In this document: positions 1 through 12,299 of the stretch, one piece after another | Layout: every line of letters begins with the position of its first letter | Numbering within the stretch: the stretch's first letter is position 1 | DNA from: Glandiceps talaboti | Lineage: Eukaryota; Hemichordata; Enteropneusta; Spengelidae | DNA length: 64,000 nucleotides | Assembly (NCBI RefSeq): GCF_964340395.1 | Contig: NC_135559.1 | Coordinates: 9,270,259 to 9,334,258, forward strand | Direction: 5' to 3' | Translations under genes and position numbers: made by a program | The notes under the pieces: generated by a model | Told to the model about the DNA's origin: nothing | The model's database searches: none | The model's input: only the letters and a program-made list of their open reading frames with translations

Positions 1-145
1 TATGTTATTTTCCAACATTTTTCTTCATTTAGCTGGAAAATACTAGTGACCTAAGGGTTGTCACTACAAGTCACTAGTGACAAAGACCCCTTAGGTCACT
101 TGTATTTTCCTTGGTTGAATAAAGAATAATATTGGAGAATAGCAT
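1..145. mobile_element. F1 foldback element
   Basis: The left arm (about 9-65) and the right arm (about 80-145) are reverse complements with some divergence. The left arm reads CCAACATTTTTCTTCATTTA, then GGAAAATACTAGTGACC. The right arm has GGTCACTTGTATTTTCC and ends AATATTGGAGAAT. The same arms recur at 8.75, 23.23, 39.03, 44.74 and 58.56 kb, so this is a dispersed element rather than a chance hairpin. No protein is encoded. It resembles a palindromic MITE; the superfamily is not recognised. The copy may begin before the window. Confidence 0.75.
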
Positions 146-1555
146 CGAAGTATATTCATGTGTAGAAAATAGTTAAAATACCAATAATTCTATGTTAGAC
201 ATATTAATCAAATGTTTATTTTATCAAAAAGTATTACATTAACAGGTTGATATGATCATGTTGGGGTGTTGATTTTTGAGTGTGGACCTGAAATCAATTA
301 CATGATTAGAGTTATTGCATCGTACTGTGCGGGTACTGTTACATAAATACATTTACCCACAGGTGATTCAGTACTGTTCAGGGTGTACACTATTACTATA
401 AGCAAGTCATCATAGCTAGCAAATTGGTTTTAAAAAACCTGCATTTGTAGGTAGTGAAGTTTAAATCCCTCGGGCAACGCTTTTAATGATTCTGTTGTAT
501 TGTTACGTGTAAATTTTGTAATCATGTTGTATCCCAATTTGAATGAAAATACAATTGCCATGGTAATAAAAGAAATTAAAGTAATCAGATTTCATTATTC
601 ATCGATGATAATTAGAAAAAGTGTCAGTTTAATATCCTGTGTTTGATGCTCGTTAAGATGTGTAAACTCAAATTAAAATTTCATGTGATTAATTAATTAA
701 TTAATTAATTGTTAGTGAGGGTGTTGATTTTATTACTTTTATTTATTGGTTAAGTGTCAGAAACATATGTTACATTGTAGTCTTTATATTGTACACAATG
801 GCAGATAATGTGATGGATGTCATCTCATTAGTATGTATTATTAAACATGGATGATGGGTAAATTTATCAAACATTTGGTCGTAAACATGTTGTTATTGTT
901 ACATTTTTACCCAGGGTTCTCAGTTCAGTGGTGGGTGCCAACCAGGGCTCAATCTACATTGTACATGTAGTGGCTACTAGTCAGCAGTTGTCCATATGTA
1001 CCTATTTGCATTTCATAAATGTTTTTTTTTTGTCCCACCCCTTACTGTGTTTTCATCATTGCGTTCTATATTTTCTGCCCACGCATGAATATCTATAGAT
1101 TTTAAAAGACAATAAATTGTAATATCTTTTTGTGAAATGACAATGTAGACATTGTTGTAGTAATGACAAATACTCTACTATTTACAAAGATAAAATGTAA
1201 ACTGACGCTATCTGATACTGATGGATAGGGAACTTGCATACCCGCCATGTTGAATGTTGCATCATGGGAAATGTGGTAATAAATACTAATGAATTGGTAT
1301 TGTAAACAATGTTGATACATTGTTTATAACCACAAATGATCAATTCATATTTACCCTGACCATTGTGGGAGGTTTATTTTATCGGTAGCTCCAGGTTAGG
1401 TATTACAAATTCAATAACCACAGATAATCCCATAGTCCTTTGCGTCTGAGCATGCTCAGTCTGGATTGCAAGTTCCCTATTACCCAATTGTACCACCATT
1501 TCAGAACATTCATGTTCACTCATTACTGTTTTGGAGTTCACATTTTCATTGACAG
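146..1555. other. No gene seen
   Basis: AT-rich sequence with no convincing coding stretch or RNA gene. It contains only a short ATTA run near 690-712 and a T9 run near 1022. Short open frames here show no recognisable domain. Confidence 0.5.
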
Positions 1556-2000
1556 AAAACATGTAGTATTGCTCATTGTGAATAGACAAACAATTCCCCA
1601 AACATGTCATCTTTTTTTTGCCAATATGAGAACACCCCCACTTTATACAATAGTACATTCCAAACAATCAAGCTTGCATGTTTCAGCAAATAGTTCCAAA
1701 TATTTTAGTTGCAAATGCACAAACAATTTCCACAACAAAAGCATGTATTATCTTTTTTCTCACTGTTAGAACACCCCCGTTATGCAATAGTATGTTCCAA
1801 ACAACCGGGCTTACATGTTTATAGGAAATATTTCATGATATCTTTAGTTGTGAATGAACAAACAATTCCCAAAATGAAAACATGTAATCTTTTTTACTCA
1901 GTAACACCCCTGTTATGCAGTAGTATGTTCCATACAACAAGGTTTGCATGTTGTAGCAAATATTCCATAATTTGCAGCCAACATAACCTTATGTTTTGGT
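1556..2000. repeat. Tandem array, about 130-bp unit, 3-4 copies
   Basis: Degenerate units share AACATGTAGTATT-like, AACAATTCCC, AGAACACCCCC, CAATAGTATGTTCCAAACAA and TTGCATGTTT blocks in the same order, repeated near 1560, 1690, 1830 and 1930. Two open frames across it (110 and 101 codons) follow the repeat and are not believed to be genes. Confidence 0.75.
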
Positions 2001-2014
2001 GTTGGAAGACTTAA

Positions 2015-3164
2015 AAATTCTCATTGCTTATTTGAGAACATCAACTTTCTATATACAAATAAATATTTAAAAAAAAATATCCAACAAGAATGTCAATGTA
2101 ATGAATGGACACAAGCTTCGGTTTATGAGTTTTTTTTACCTAAGTGAAATTATCCCATAAAATGATGACAACACTAATAAATAAAATGCCGATTAAACTA
2201 TTACTGGCGATGCATGTCTTTGATGGCATTAAAATCACCATGTTAGTATACTTGAAGGCATAAATACTAAGTCTTTCTATAATACTAGTGGGGAATGACA
2301 AACATTTCCAACTTTTCACTTCCTTAAATTTTCACTTGGAATACATAGAAATAGAGAGTTCTGCAACATTTTAAATATGTATATACTAATTACTAGTATA
2401 TTATGCTATTGAATTCAATTGTCGTGTATTATGCCCGGACACCAGCTTTTAAGTCTGCCAATAGCAAGTTTAGTTAAGTATGCCTCAATAATTCAACGGG
2501 GTCAATAAGTAGAATACCACAGGTACTTTTTAAAATGCTATAGCAATTATCCAGTGAAGAGTACTATATAAAAACTCACCTAATGCCCCTATAATGTGTC
2601 ATCATATGTCAATACACCATGTTTCCTGTAAAGGTAAACATGTTTTTGTAACTAGTGCTGACACACCTATTTCATATACTAAGTAGTGCAAACACATTTT
2701 TATGTCAAATTAGATGTTTTTCTTTTTTTCACAATAAAAGTAAAAATATCCTTATGTGTTGAATAAAGTAAATGTCATTTGTACAGAAAAATAACACCAA
2801 TTTCCTGTTGTACTGAAAGCTGTCAATATTGATATTTATAGACTCTTGCAAAATGCCTTTGGAACTTCAGGGTGGCCTTTACTTAATTTCATGTTTTTCA
2901 TGACCCAACTGATGCTATATTTCTTTTAAACGAGCGGAATTAAAAAAAAAATCAATACTCTCTATCTGAATTAGAAAAAAATCACAACATAACTGATTCT
3001 CAGATGGAAACTCCATGATTGCATATCTGAGAGAAAATTATCATTTATTTGTTGAAATTTGGGAAATTTAATGAAACAAATTGATCAAAAATTCCTTTTG
3101 ATTTTTATTGTCATTTCTGTCATTCAGATTAAAGTATGATATGAATGAGTGCCTACATGTATAC
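2015..3164. other. No gene seen
   Basis: AT-rich, with frequent stops in all frames. No repeat shared with the rest of the window was recognised. Confidence 0.45.
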
Positions 3165-3402
3165 CCTTCAGTGTAACACAGCCTTCATGAATATTCAGTG
3201 TCCAACCATTGAATACATTATTTCAGCTGACTCCCATGATGCAATAGCCCATAGCAAAGATACCCTATAAAGGCACAATATCAACTTGATGTTTCTCTGC
3301 AATCGCAAGTAATTGTATGTGATGGAAAATCATGAAATGAATCTCCAGAAACCATAGTTTATGAAAATGAGTTCATTTCCTGGAGTGGCATTCCCTGTTA
3401 TT
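3165..3402 (+). mobile_element. F2 element, right half
   Basis: Closely matches 20940-21172: TGAATATTCA, CTGACTCCCATGATGCA, TAGCCCATAGCAAAGATAC, TATAAAGGCACAA, CAACTTGATGTTTCTC and finally TTCATTTCCTGGAGTGG. Only the right arm is present; the left arm of the complete copy at 20.75 kb has no counterpart upstream here. Non-coding and probably a truncated foldback element. Confidence 0.7.
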
Positions 3403-3821
3403 ATTAATATTATCAAGAAATTGTGAGAGCTGGATACCCTTGATAATTTCTTTTAGGGTGAAAACTTGATTATTTTCTGGAATGAAAATGGTACACACCG
3501 TGACCCCATAGCCTTTTTATCGAAGCACTAACTCAGGATCCACTTTCCTCATATCTCAAAAATATCCAATGCTGTTTTTTTTGCTATATGCTGTAGGGTT
3601 AACTCAGATTCTGTATTGACTCTACCGTAGCGTTAATAACCTTTCTTTTGATATAACTGTATAATTTCCGCAACACAATTCATAACTTGATTAGTAAGTA
3701 TTGATTTCAAAATTTTTACTCTTAGCAATTTGTCTTTTTGCAGTTGTCACTTAGATCAATATTTGTTCTTGGGTTCATTAGTGTACACAGGATTCATGTA
3801 CAATACTTTACTATTACTTAG

Positions 3822-4262
3822 GGACGATCTCACAATGTCACACAAGCTCAATAAGCGAACTTCGTTCATTTGGACGAGGAGGGGGTCTGGTGTCAATGCG
3901 ATTGCTGAACTTCATTTTTGCACTTGTAACCAAATTTGATGGATAACTTCCACTCCTTCAATGATAACAGCTTTTGTATTTACTATTGAGATGTTGATAA
4001 GTTGATAACAATTCACTTCTAATGTGAGATATGGTGCTGGGTTTCTGGTAGTATTTCAATGTGTTTACAGCCATGTTTTTACATTACATGAATCGGTCAT
4101 AGTGGTGTGACACCAGCAGTTTTCATCATAGTATACATCATATTATGAAATTTTGATGTCGCACTTGTGAACATTCGTTTAGGAAGGGGCCTCAGAGGAG
4201 GTTTGACGTAAGTGAACAGTGTTCATTTGTTGAGCTTGTGCGACATTATGCTATCGATGGTC
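3822..4262. mobile_element. Inverted-repeat element, about 440 bp
   Basis: The left end around 3824-3870 (AATGTCACACAAGCTCAA, then GAACTTCGTTCATTT) is the diverged reverse complement of 4205-4255 (GAACAGTGTTCATTTG, TTGAGCTTGTGCGACATTA). The terminal blocks GGGACGATC and GATGGTCCC extend the inversion. Only one copy is in the window. MITE-like and non-coding; the 69-codon frame at 3730-3939 lies partly in the left arm. Confidence 0.6.
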
Positions 4263-4463
4263 CCTCGCTGCGATTACTTTCTGATACTGTTATTTTTAGT
4301 TACTAGTATTTACATGACCCCAAGGTGGATAAGGTCAGAAATGAGTAGGTTTTTACATGTGTTTTTAGACTGGTAAATAAATTACATGATGTAGAACATA
4401 CTACATGTACATATACAGGGTGTGAAAAAACACTGGACCAGTGGTGCATTTATCTCAGTATCT

Positions 4464-4796
4464 GCTCATGGTAAGGCCTAATAAAAAAAATTGTTTGGTT
4501 CCGGTTACCCAACCCCACCTAGTTTTTCACGCCGACCCTAAACTTTTTTTTACCTATCCGAGAAAAAAATAAATTCACTAAAATTGTGAAGTCCCGCAAG
4601 AAATAGTGGATGCATAAACTGACATCAACTTAAAAAGACAATATAAAACTGTTCTTACACTCTGTAATGGCTATACATCTGATGAAAAGAAACCAATAAC
4701 ACAGAGACCATATGGAAATCAACGGAAAACGTAACTACCTGAACTAGACACTCACATTATGAAAAAAATCTACCTACCCCAACTGTTCTCAAATTG
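4464..4796 (+). mobile_element. F3 element
   Basis: Starts TAAGGCCTAATAAAAAAAA, then TTGTTTGGTTCCGGTTACCC. It runs through GTGAAGTCCCGCAAGAAATA, ACTGACATCAACTTAAAAAG and AACACAGAGACCATATGG to CTACCTACCCCAACTG. The same sequence lies at 31.77 and 40.88 kb (plus) and 63.65 kb (minus). The right terminal repeat is missing or degraded in this copy. Non-coding MITE-like element of about 330 bp. Confidence 0.8.
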
Positions 4797-5004
4797 ACGT
4801 CTAAGCAGGCATGAGACAAGTTTCATTCAAAAAGATACAATGTAACTAGCATCAATAACTTATCAAAACACAAACACCACAATGGCCAGGATACCATTGC
4901 AAGAATACCTGCTAATTTGCATAATAATCTACATATCAATAATATGGTAATTTGCGTAAAACAAAAAATGATAGTCTGGAAATTGGAAAAGAATGATTAG
5001 GCAA

Positions 5005-5100
5005 AATTAAAAAAAAGTTTTGTTTCCGATAACATGACTTCAGAAAATAGGGTAGGTAGGTCAAGATTTTATTTTATTTTAATAAAAAAGTTTTAAAAAT
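5005..5100 (-). mobile_element. F3 end fragment
   Basis: AAAAAGTTTTGTTTCCGATA, then CAGAAAATAGGGTAGGTAGG and an ATTTTATTTTATT run, corresponds to the inverted end of F3 seen at 63.66 kb. The same fragment type recurs at 50.57 kb. It is truncated after about 90 bp. Confidence 0.6.
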
Positions 5101-6056
5101 ACTCGTCGGGCACAATACTTCTGAGAGAGAGTTTGATGAGGTGGAAACAAAGGAAGTAAATGATGCAAAGTGTGACTAGTAATGTACTTCATTTGAGAGA
5201 AATATCTTGATATTTTCTTTCAAAGGATTGACTATGAGATTTCAGAAATTTCTAATGTGGTACATTTTCATAAATTTGTATGATTCTCTCCAAAAATCGT
5301 CACGACCTTATTCAACTTATTGCACAAAATATATTCTTGAAATTGTCAATTTTTGTTTGTGTGCATGTTTATGTTTTACTGTTCATACTGACAGCTAATG
5401 CAGATTTTGTTAATATGGAGTATATTTTTAGGTAGGTTTAATATTTGAACCTTCAGAAGGTTGTAAATCATTTGATGAACCAAGCTGATGAACATTTGAG
5501 GTCTTCAGAAGGTATATGAGAATTTTAGACAGGCCTGTGTAGTATTTGAAGAAGTACGTGTAACTAGTATAAGAAAACCTATCCCAGCAACCATTGTATC
5601 ACACACACACTCAGAAAACTCCTTTTAGATCATTTGTGTCCTAAAGTACCATAAAAGTATCAATAATGAGACTAATAAAGATGTCTAAATACTGACCGTA
5701 TATCAACAACTGACTAAAAAGGAAAACAAGGAGGATATGAAAGTTATAAATGTTTTATAGGGCCAGTATGACTTGTAATGAGGCTTTTTACGTAGGGGTA
5801 TACTATTTGATATATAGGGGTGGGCTGGAAGATTTTGGTAAAACTTTGTTGTAAGCCGCTGATGGACTCAAGACAAAAAATGCTTCCAGGTTTGTAGGAG
5901 CTAGGACATGAGGATAATAGTCCAATTTAAAATAAATCTTCTAAAAAAAATTGCCTTATCTCTAGTAGGTAAAAAAAAATTTGCTTTTTACTTAGAAGAA
6001 TTGTTGTTGGATCCAGATACTCTAGCCACCCCTTCCCCAGATATCAAATGGTTTAC
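5101..6056. other. No gene seen
   Basis: Contains a short CA run near 5602 and no supported gene. The 63- and 68-codon frames here show no domain. Confidence 0.45.
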
Positions 6057-6445
6057 CCCTTCAGGGGTGAACAAATCATTTTGTGAACTGGTGGTCCCCG
6101 GACCAGTGCCTTAAAAAATCCAGTGGTCCTGCTGAAAGAATTAGTGGTCCGTGGTCCTTGGTCCCGCTAACGTGAAACATTAAATCTTGCCTATGAATCT
6201 ATATATTTAGACGTACACCACTTATAGTTGAACAATACCCAATTTATAATGATAAATATAAAGTTGACATGCTTGGTTTCAGTCAATTGACAATTCTATT
6301 ATATTTGTAACGGTTATTTTTGACGCATCGACGAAACGAAAAATACTGAACGGCGACTTCACTTGGATTTCACGAAGGATTAGAAATTTGACAGAAATAT
6401 GCGACAAGAACATTGAAAAACAGTTTTACTTGGTCATGATTGCAG

Positions 6446-6604
6446 TATGACGACAAAAGTTGTACTACGTTTTGTCAAACTTGTCTGGAAAACCCAGATA
6501 TTGCAAGCAAATCATCACAATTGTACAAAGAAACTAACCCCTTCAAAGTTGATCCTATAAAATCTCACGAAAAAAAACTACGAACACATACATTGCCTGA
6601 CTAG
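6446..6604 (+). pseudogene. hAT transposase BED/TTF-type zinc-finger remnant
   Basis: A 52-codon open stretch ends in TAG at 6602. It begins just after TTGCAG, which could be a splice acceptor. The frame shows YDDKS, then FCQTC (a C-x2-C pair), ENPDIASKSSQLY, TNPFKVDPIKSHEK and a further His. This order (FCxxC, then A-K-S-S, then F-K-x-x-x-I-x-x-H-E-K) matches the N-terminal zinc finger of hAT transposases related to TTF/ZMYM-type proteins. The two histidines are six residues apart, where the family I know usually has five. A run of seven or more A beside them could hide an indel. No downstream dimerisation or catalytic region was recognised. It is a decayed exon inside the element at 6062-8183, not a host gene. 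Confidence 0.6.
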
Positions 6605-6771
6605 GAGTCCTTGTGTCCATGGTGTGACTGTGTCAAGATAAAATCAAATTTACCAGTTGTCGAGGCTTTGGAAAAAGACCTAGGAACACAGCGATTGCCT
6701 GACTAGAGGGAGTCCGTGTGACGGTGTGGAGATAAAATCAAATTCGCCAGTTATCGAGGCTTTGGCAAATA
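6575..6771. repeat. Two-unit tandem duplication inside the hAT element
   Basis: ATTGCCTGACTAG, GAGTCC, GTGTGA, then AGATAAAATCAAATT, CCAGTTGTCGAGGCTTTGG occurs near 6592-6674 and again near 6692-6766 with few changes. The first unit starts in the last codons of the zinc-finger frame, so the duplication postdates or accompanied decay of that exon. Confidence 0.75.
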
Positions 6772-8519
6772 TCATATCACAGTGCTAAAATAGATACTTC
6801 GTTGACTATCTGTAAGTGTAACCCTAGAATCATTTGGTGTCATGCTGGTCAGTTGTTTTCCATAGCTCAAAAGATTGACCATTGTCCGTGTTGTCCATTT
6901 AAAACTTTACAGCCCTTCGCGTTTCAGATGGGTCTAAATTATTTACGAGATGGATAGCCACACATTACACAGCAAATCTATTTGGGAAATGGTCGTTTAT
7001 TTGAGAGGTACTATACGTAGTGTGGACACTGACGTCCTATGTTTACAGATAGTAACAGATAAGATATCGTGGGAAATGCCTTGGCGCATACCATTTCTGT
7101 CTAGGGTTGGTCTTAGCACATTATTTTTACTTAGACCTAAATTACATGCAAGGAGAAAATGAAACAGGTGGTGTATATTTTTGATCGTGTAATGTTTTAT
7201 CTATTACAAAGTAAATGATAATAAGCAGCATAAATGCTCAGATTTGGAGTGCATTTGTGTTATGTGTCTAACAAGCAACCCACACACCCGAAATGGAATG
7301 AGCAACATGTGTGCACACATCTGAGCTCTGCATCTGAGGTTCGAGACCAGCATATTGCAGAAAGCAATGCAGGAGGACTGGTATGGTATCGTCAACCCTT
7401 GTAAGTCATTGGAAAAACCAAGATGACAGTCAGTGATTGCTATCATGGAAGTAACTGAGGTTGGCAAAAATGATGAAACCTTTGTTATTCACTTGCCCAG
7501 TGGACAAACTTGGTAACTTTTGTCCCGGACTTTTGTGGGATAACATGAAGTTTGTGCGTCATTTGGATGACTTCATTTCATAAAAGGGGTTCTACTACAA
7601 ATCATTTGAAGCTCCTTTATGAATAAAAACAATAATACAGTCAATGCTGACAGAATGATATCAAATAAAATGTTTCGTTTGATACATTTGAATTATTATA
7701 CAATGAAATTATTACTCTTGTCTTCCTAATTCTCGTGTCCCTAAACCGGTATGTCCCTACTAGTAATGATATGAGCCACATGTGCGTTGAGTGTTATCTC
7801 CTGTCTATCATTTCACATTGTTGTTGATTCAGTGAAATAAACTACGATGTACGGCCGCTACTATGACGTATTGACGCACCCACCAGTCATTCAACTGTCA
7901 AAGTTCGACCCCCCTCTCTATAGCATATTGCTGGTTTGAAGTCGGAAGTCACCTGATAATACTTCATGACCCATCGAAAGGTCATGCAAGGCTTGTAGTT
8001 TTGGCTCCATCGTGATCGTATTTCTTGTTTGTTCACATTCAGTTGTTGCTGTTCCTACTTTTTAGCATGATTATTTACAGTTTAAGGTACTGGTCCGACG
8101 GACCAGACAAGGTCAAATTTGTGTGGTCCGCCCAAAAAAATCACTGGTCCCGGACCTCGGACCAGTGGATTTGTTCACCCCTGCCCTTACTTTTTCTAGT
8201 ATTCCATCTACATGTATGTAGGTGTGACAGTAAGTGGATTATTGTGCCATTTTATGGTTACATATTAAATTTTCTATGTACAGAAAATACATCATAAAAA
8301 AACCCATCAGTTTTGTAGAGTGGAACTAAAGAAATTTTTACAATTCTGTAAAATAAAGTTTTATAGATATAAAAACAGAAATCATTGATCCGCTGATAAC
8401 TGCAACCTTTATATTTTTATGCAAATTGTATAAATTTGCATAATGTGGCTTTCGTATGTAGTTTCCCAAATTAAATAGTATATTGTCAGCATAAGTGAAT
8501 CAAAGTACAAAATACATTA

Positions 8520-8875
8520 TACCGTAATGTGCAAGACAAGTTGTACACATTCAAACAGAAAATACTGGATCTATACCCTGGTCACGCTATGTCATGAAAT
8601 CAAATCTGTATGTGACTCAGGTTTTATTGTACTGTGAAATATAAGTCAAAATATTGAAAGTGACTAATAAATCTTCATGATTTTTAATTAACTACATGTA
8701 CATTGTATGTTACAGGTATAAATATATTGTTCTCTAAAATTTTTCTTCATTCAGTTTGAAAATATTCATGACGTGACGTAAGGGATTTCCCACCGCTTGT
8801 TTTCATCTTGTAACTCTCTGTGGACACTCGTACATTTTCCTTGGCAGAATGAAAAAAAAAATATTTGAAAAAAAA
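8520..8875 (+). mobile_element. F1 element with long flank
   Basis: The flank (CAAACAGAAAATACTGGAT, TATACCCTGGTCACGCTATG) matches the flanks at 44.56, 52.50 and (inverted) 58.85 kb. It is followed by the foldback core: AATTTTTCTTCATTCAG at 8746, GACGTAAGGGATT, and the inverse arm TACATTTTCCTTGGCAGAATG ending AAATATTTGAAA. This shows that F1 is a composite of a unique flank of about 220 bp plus a palindrome of about 140 bp. Confidence 0.65.
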
Positions 8876-10330
8876 ATGGCTGCATATATAATCAAAGATT
8901 GACTATGGCATCATTAATTAAGTAATTATTTATTTTAATCATTATTTTGTGTTTGCAACGTAAAATTCCACTCCAAATAAAACAAAGTCAAATATTTGTG
9001 AAATTTATATTTTAACCTGGGTGGCGATATTACTAGGAATAGATAGAATTATTAAAACGATAATACAATAGTTTGAATTTAATATGTGTAATGTGGAAAG
9101 GTCATGCCATGACACCATTTAGGCTTAATTTGCAGACAGTGAGTGTAAACCATATGGGTGTCGACATGTATATGTTATATACTAGTATTCAACAACAGTG
9201 TCACTGTGTTTGATCGATGTAGCTAAATTGTACAGCTGTACACATGTTTGTAGGTATAGCAATGCTTACCTGATTATAGTCTGTATGCCAACGTGGATTC
9301 TAACTTAACGTGTGAGTGGAGGTGTAAATCGTAACGATACCATATATAAGAACTAGACTAACCTGATAAGTATGTTGCACCATACATGTATGTACATTTT
9401 TCAGTGTTGTAGTATATTTCTTTACCAGTTTTGTGATATACAACTGCAGAAATCAGACCGGAAATGAAGATACATTTGGACATAGATGGACATTAAGATA
9501 TACACAGAAAAATTGATAACAGTTTGCAGACTTTTCATTGCATTATAGCATAGCTGTTCTACCAGATATGTTTTAGCAAGACCTCGAGAAGAACCATGCA
9601 TCACTTTGGTACATGTATGTAGGTGAGGGTGGTCGGGACAAGAATGGGACTGGTACATGTATGTCTCTCTAATGAAAAATTGGAACTTTGGATATTGAAA
9701 TGGAATTGTAGACATGCAGAGAACAAACCAATACCTCTTCACAGACTTGTTAGCAGTGTGCAATATTAATATACTGTTACACACTGTAGCACAGCTGTAC
9801 TGTTTTACCTGGCGTTATGTTTAGCTAAACTGATAAAGGAACCTGTGGGTGTCCTTGACAGGTGGTGCTAGTGAAGGCAAGGATCACAGTAGACTGTAAG
9901 ATACGCTGTGTCAGTCTGCCCTCACCAGTCTCCGCTCACCGAATGTATCAATCTAAAGTACTGTGATGGCAACTTCAAAAAGAATTAGACCCTACCCTGA
10001 ACTAGTGATTAGAAGGTCATGCAGAGGTCATCATGTAAATTAGAAATCCAATATGTATAATACTAATAGCCACTACGTTTGACGATAAGAACGAATATTG
10101 CCAATCACCCGGTTGATGGCGCGAGAGGGGTTGACCGATGTATGAGGGCGTCCCATCATGGCGTACCTTGCAGACTAGGATAGGAGTGGCTTATCTCTCT
10201 AATGAAGGTGGAACGGTGATTATAAAGATGGAAATTAAGACACCAAAATACATTGTAGACAGAAAAAATTATAGCTGTTTGAGACAAAAGATGTGTCAAT
10301 ACAACTCTAGTCAAGTTCCCATATACTCTA
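8876..10330. other. No gene seen
   Basis: No supported gene. A 120-codon minus frame (9422-9784) and overlapping frames at 10138-10401 have no domain I recognise. Sequence is mixed, with ACATGTA runs. Confidence 0.4.
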
Positions 10331-10612
10331 CGGTCATTTCGATCATCTCTGTGTAGTCCATAAGTTCTGTAAGTACAACATTCCGTTCTTACCACCAACA
10401 AAATTAGTTTATGTTATTGGAGCGTTGATGAAAATTTGCTGACGTTATCGTCGCTTACTTTCAGACTGTATTGAGTTTGTAGTAAATTGAACAAAGTAAC
10501 AACAACTGCCTGTCAGTGTGTGATGGTTTACTACTGACATACGATGTTCACCCTTTCCCCAGGAGAAGATTTAGTGAGATTTTTGTCCATTTGACTATAG
10601 GTGGAAAGAAAG
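10331..10612 (+). repeat. Duplicated segment, copy A
   Basis: Matches 12670-13020 in the same orientation: CGATCATCTC, TTACCACCAACA, ATTGGAGCGTTGAT, TTGAGTTTGTAGTAAA, CTGTCAGTGTGTGAT, GTTCACCCTTTCCCCAG and CATTTGACTA. Homology resumes past the microsatellite at about 10863 with TGTAGAAAACGAAAA. Non-coding. Confidence 0.8.
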
Positions 10613-10618
10613 AAAAAG

Positions 10619-10862
<244 letters not shown>

Positions 10863-10999
10863 ATAGAGATTGTAGAAAACGAAAAGGACTACACATATAC
10901 ATTTGTAGTAACTACAAATGTAGGCTTCTACAACTGATATTCCATCAAGTAGTTTCAAATGTAATTCTCATTTGCACAAGAACATAGGCAGTGATTATA

Positions 11000-12290
11000 A
11001 GAGGACTTATGGCTCCTGTTCACTGTTGTTGAGCAGTGTCACTGAATACATATGTTATTAGCAACAATTGCTACCAAAATTATTGTTTTGAAGCAGCAAA
11101 CCAAAGTTTTTATTTTGCCAACATTAGATTGAGACAAGCTGTGTTGTCCCTAGAACAGAATGGTATAATCATTGCAAAATTTGCATAACAATAGTATTTG
11201 TTGTTATGTAAGTCAGTTTCTATTGTTCACAGCATGCAATGTACTACTTTAATGAGGGATAAAATTAATAGTCCTGAGGGGAGAAGAATGTCAGGTCAAG
11301 TGGTAATTTGGTTCAAGTAGTGATATTCAGAAACTAGCTACATACATGTACATGTATATATGCAGGCATGCCAACCTTTACGATACATTTGTATATCGTT
11401 CAGCCCATTGATCGAAAAAAAGGTATGCATATTTCAGATAAAAAGTCTAAAAATGGGGTGCATGTTAGTACATTCTCAACATTTTGTGAACTAGAACAGG
11501 GTATGCTTTTTTGAATCCCATTTACAAAATACCACTGTGGTTGGCCCAACAAATTAAAAGTGAAAATTTAAAAAAAAAAAATTATTTATCTTTTACCTTT
11601 GTATTATACTATTAAAAGGAGTTGTTTTTAGATCAATAAATTAAAAATGAGCATTTTAAAATGATAGTTTAAAGTAAACAAATATTAAAAAAGAAAATAG
11701 CTATCTTTTACCTTCCTGTAAAGGGAGTCGTCTTTATATCTGTAACTTGATATCAAAATTTAAAATTTTTATTTTGCATTACGATAAGGTTTCATATTAA
11801 AAACTAGAAATTGTGGAATTTTTGAAAATTGATGAAAACTCAATATGTTTGAGATAAAAATATCTGTCGTATTTGATTACTATTCAAATAATGTTACCTG
11901 TAATTTTATTATTGATGTTCAAATTTGTAGAATTAAAAGACATGAAATATTGTTTGTGACTCTAGTTTTGGGTTTTGTAGAAACTTGATCAGGGTGATTG
12001 CTGGTACACGTAGGGTTAGAAATATCATATTTTCAAGTAATCTGAGTGAATTTAGTTTTGTGAAATGAGTTCAGTTGGGCTGAGTCAACAAGTTAACCTG
12101 TCATTCATACTACTTATACAAATCATTGTTTATGTATGAGGTACTGGATTTTACAGGTTAAAATGGTGGAAATGTCAAGAGTTTTGTATATCGTGTTTTG
12201 GTATACATGTACATGTATGTGTGCTTGACAGTGCTTTTGTTATGGTTGGTATATGTGTACATATGTGTGTATGTAGGTAAAATTTACCTG
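11000..12290. other. No gene; one short tandem duplication
   Basis: Two copies of about 112 bp near 11565-11665 and 11685-11785 share ATCTTTTACCTT, AAAGGGAGT/AAAGGAGTT, GTCTTTATATC-like and ATAAATTAAAA-like blocks. Nothing else is supported. Confidence 0.5.
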
Positions 12291-12299
12291 AGCTCTCTA

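Larger units (their letters stand above)
6062..8183 (+). mobile_element. hAT-like DNA transposon, defective
   Basis: The left end CAGGGGTGAACAAATC at 6062 and the right end GATTTGTTCACCCCTG finishing at 8183 form a 16-bp terminal inverted repeat. Subterminal GGTCC/GGACC-rich palindromic blocks follow on both sides, for example GGTCCCCGGACCAGTG on the left and CACTGGTCCCGGACC on the right. CCCTT lies immediately outside both ends (6057-6061 and 8184-8188), a possible 5-bp target duplication. CAGGGGTG ends are typical of hAT elements. hATs usually duplicate 8 bp, but 5-bp variants are reported. A zinc-finger remnant at 6446-6604 supports hAT. The rest of the transposase is missing or unrecognisable, so it is non-autonomous. 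Sequence inside is visibly richer in CG dinucleotides than the surroundings. Confidence 0.8.
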
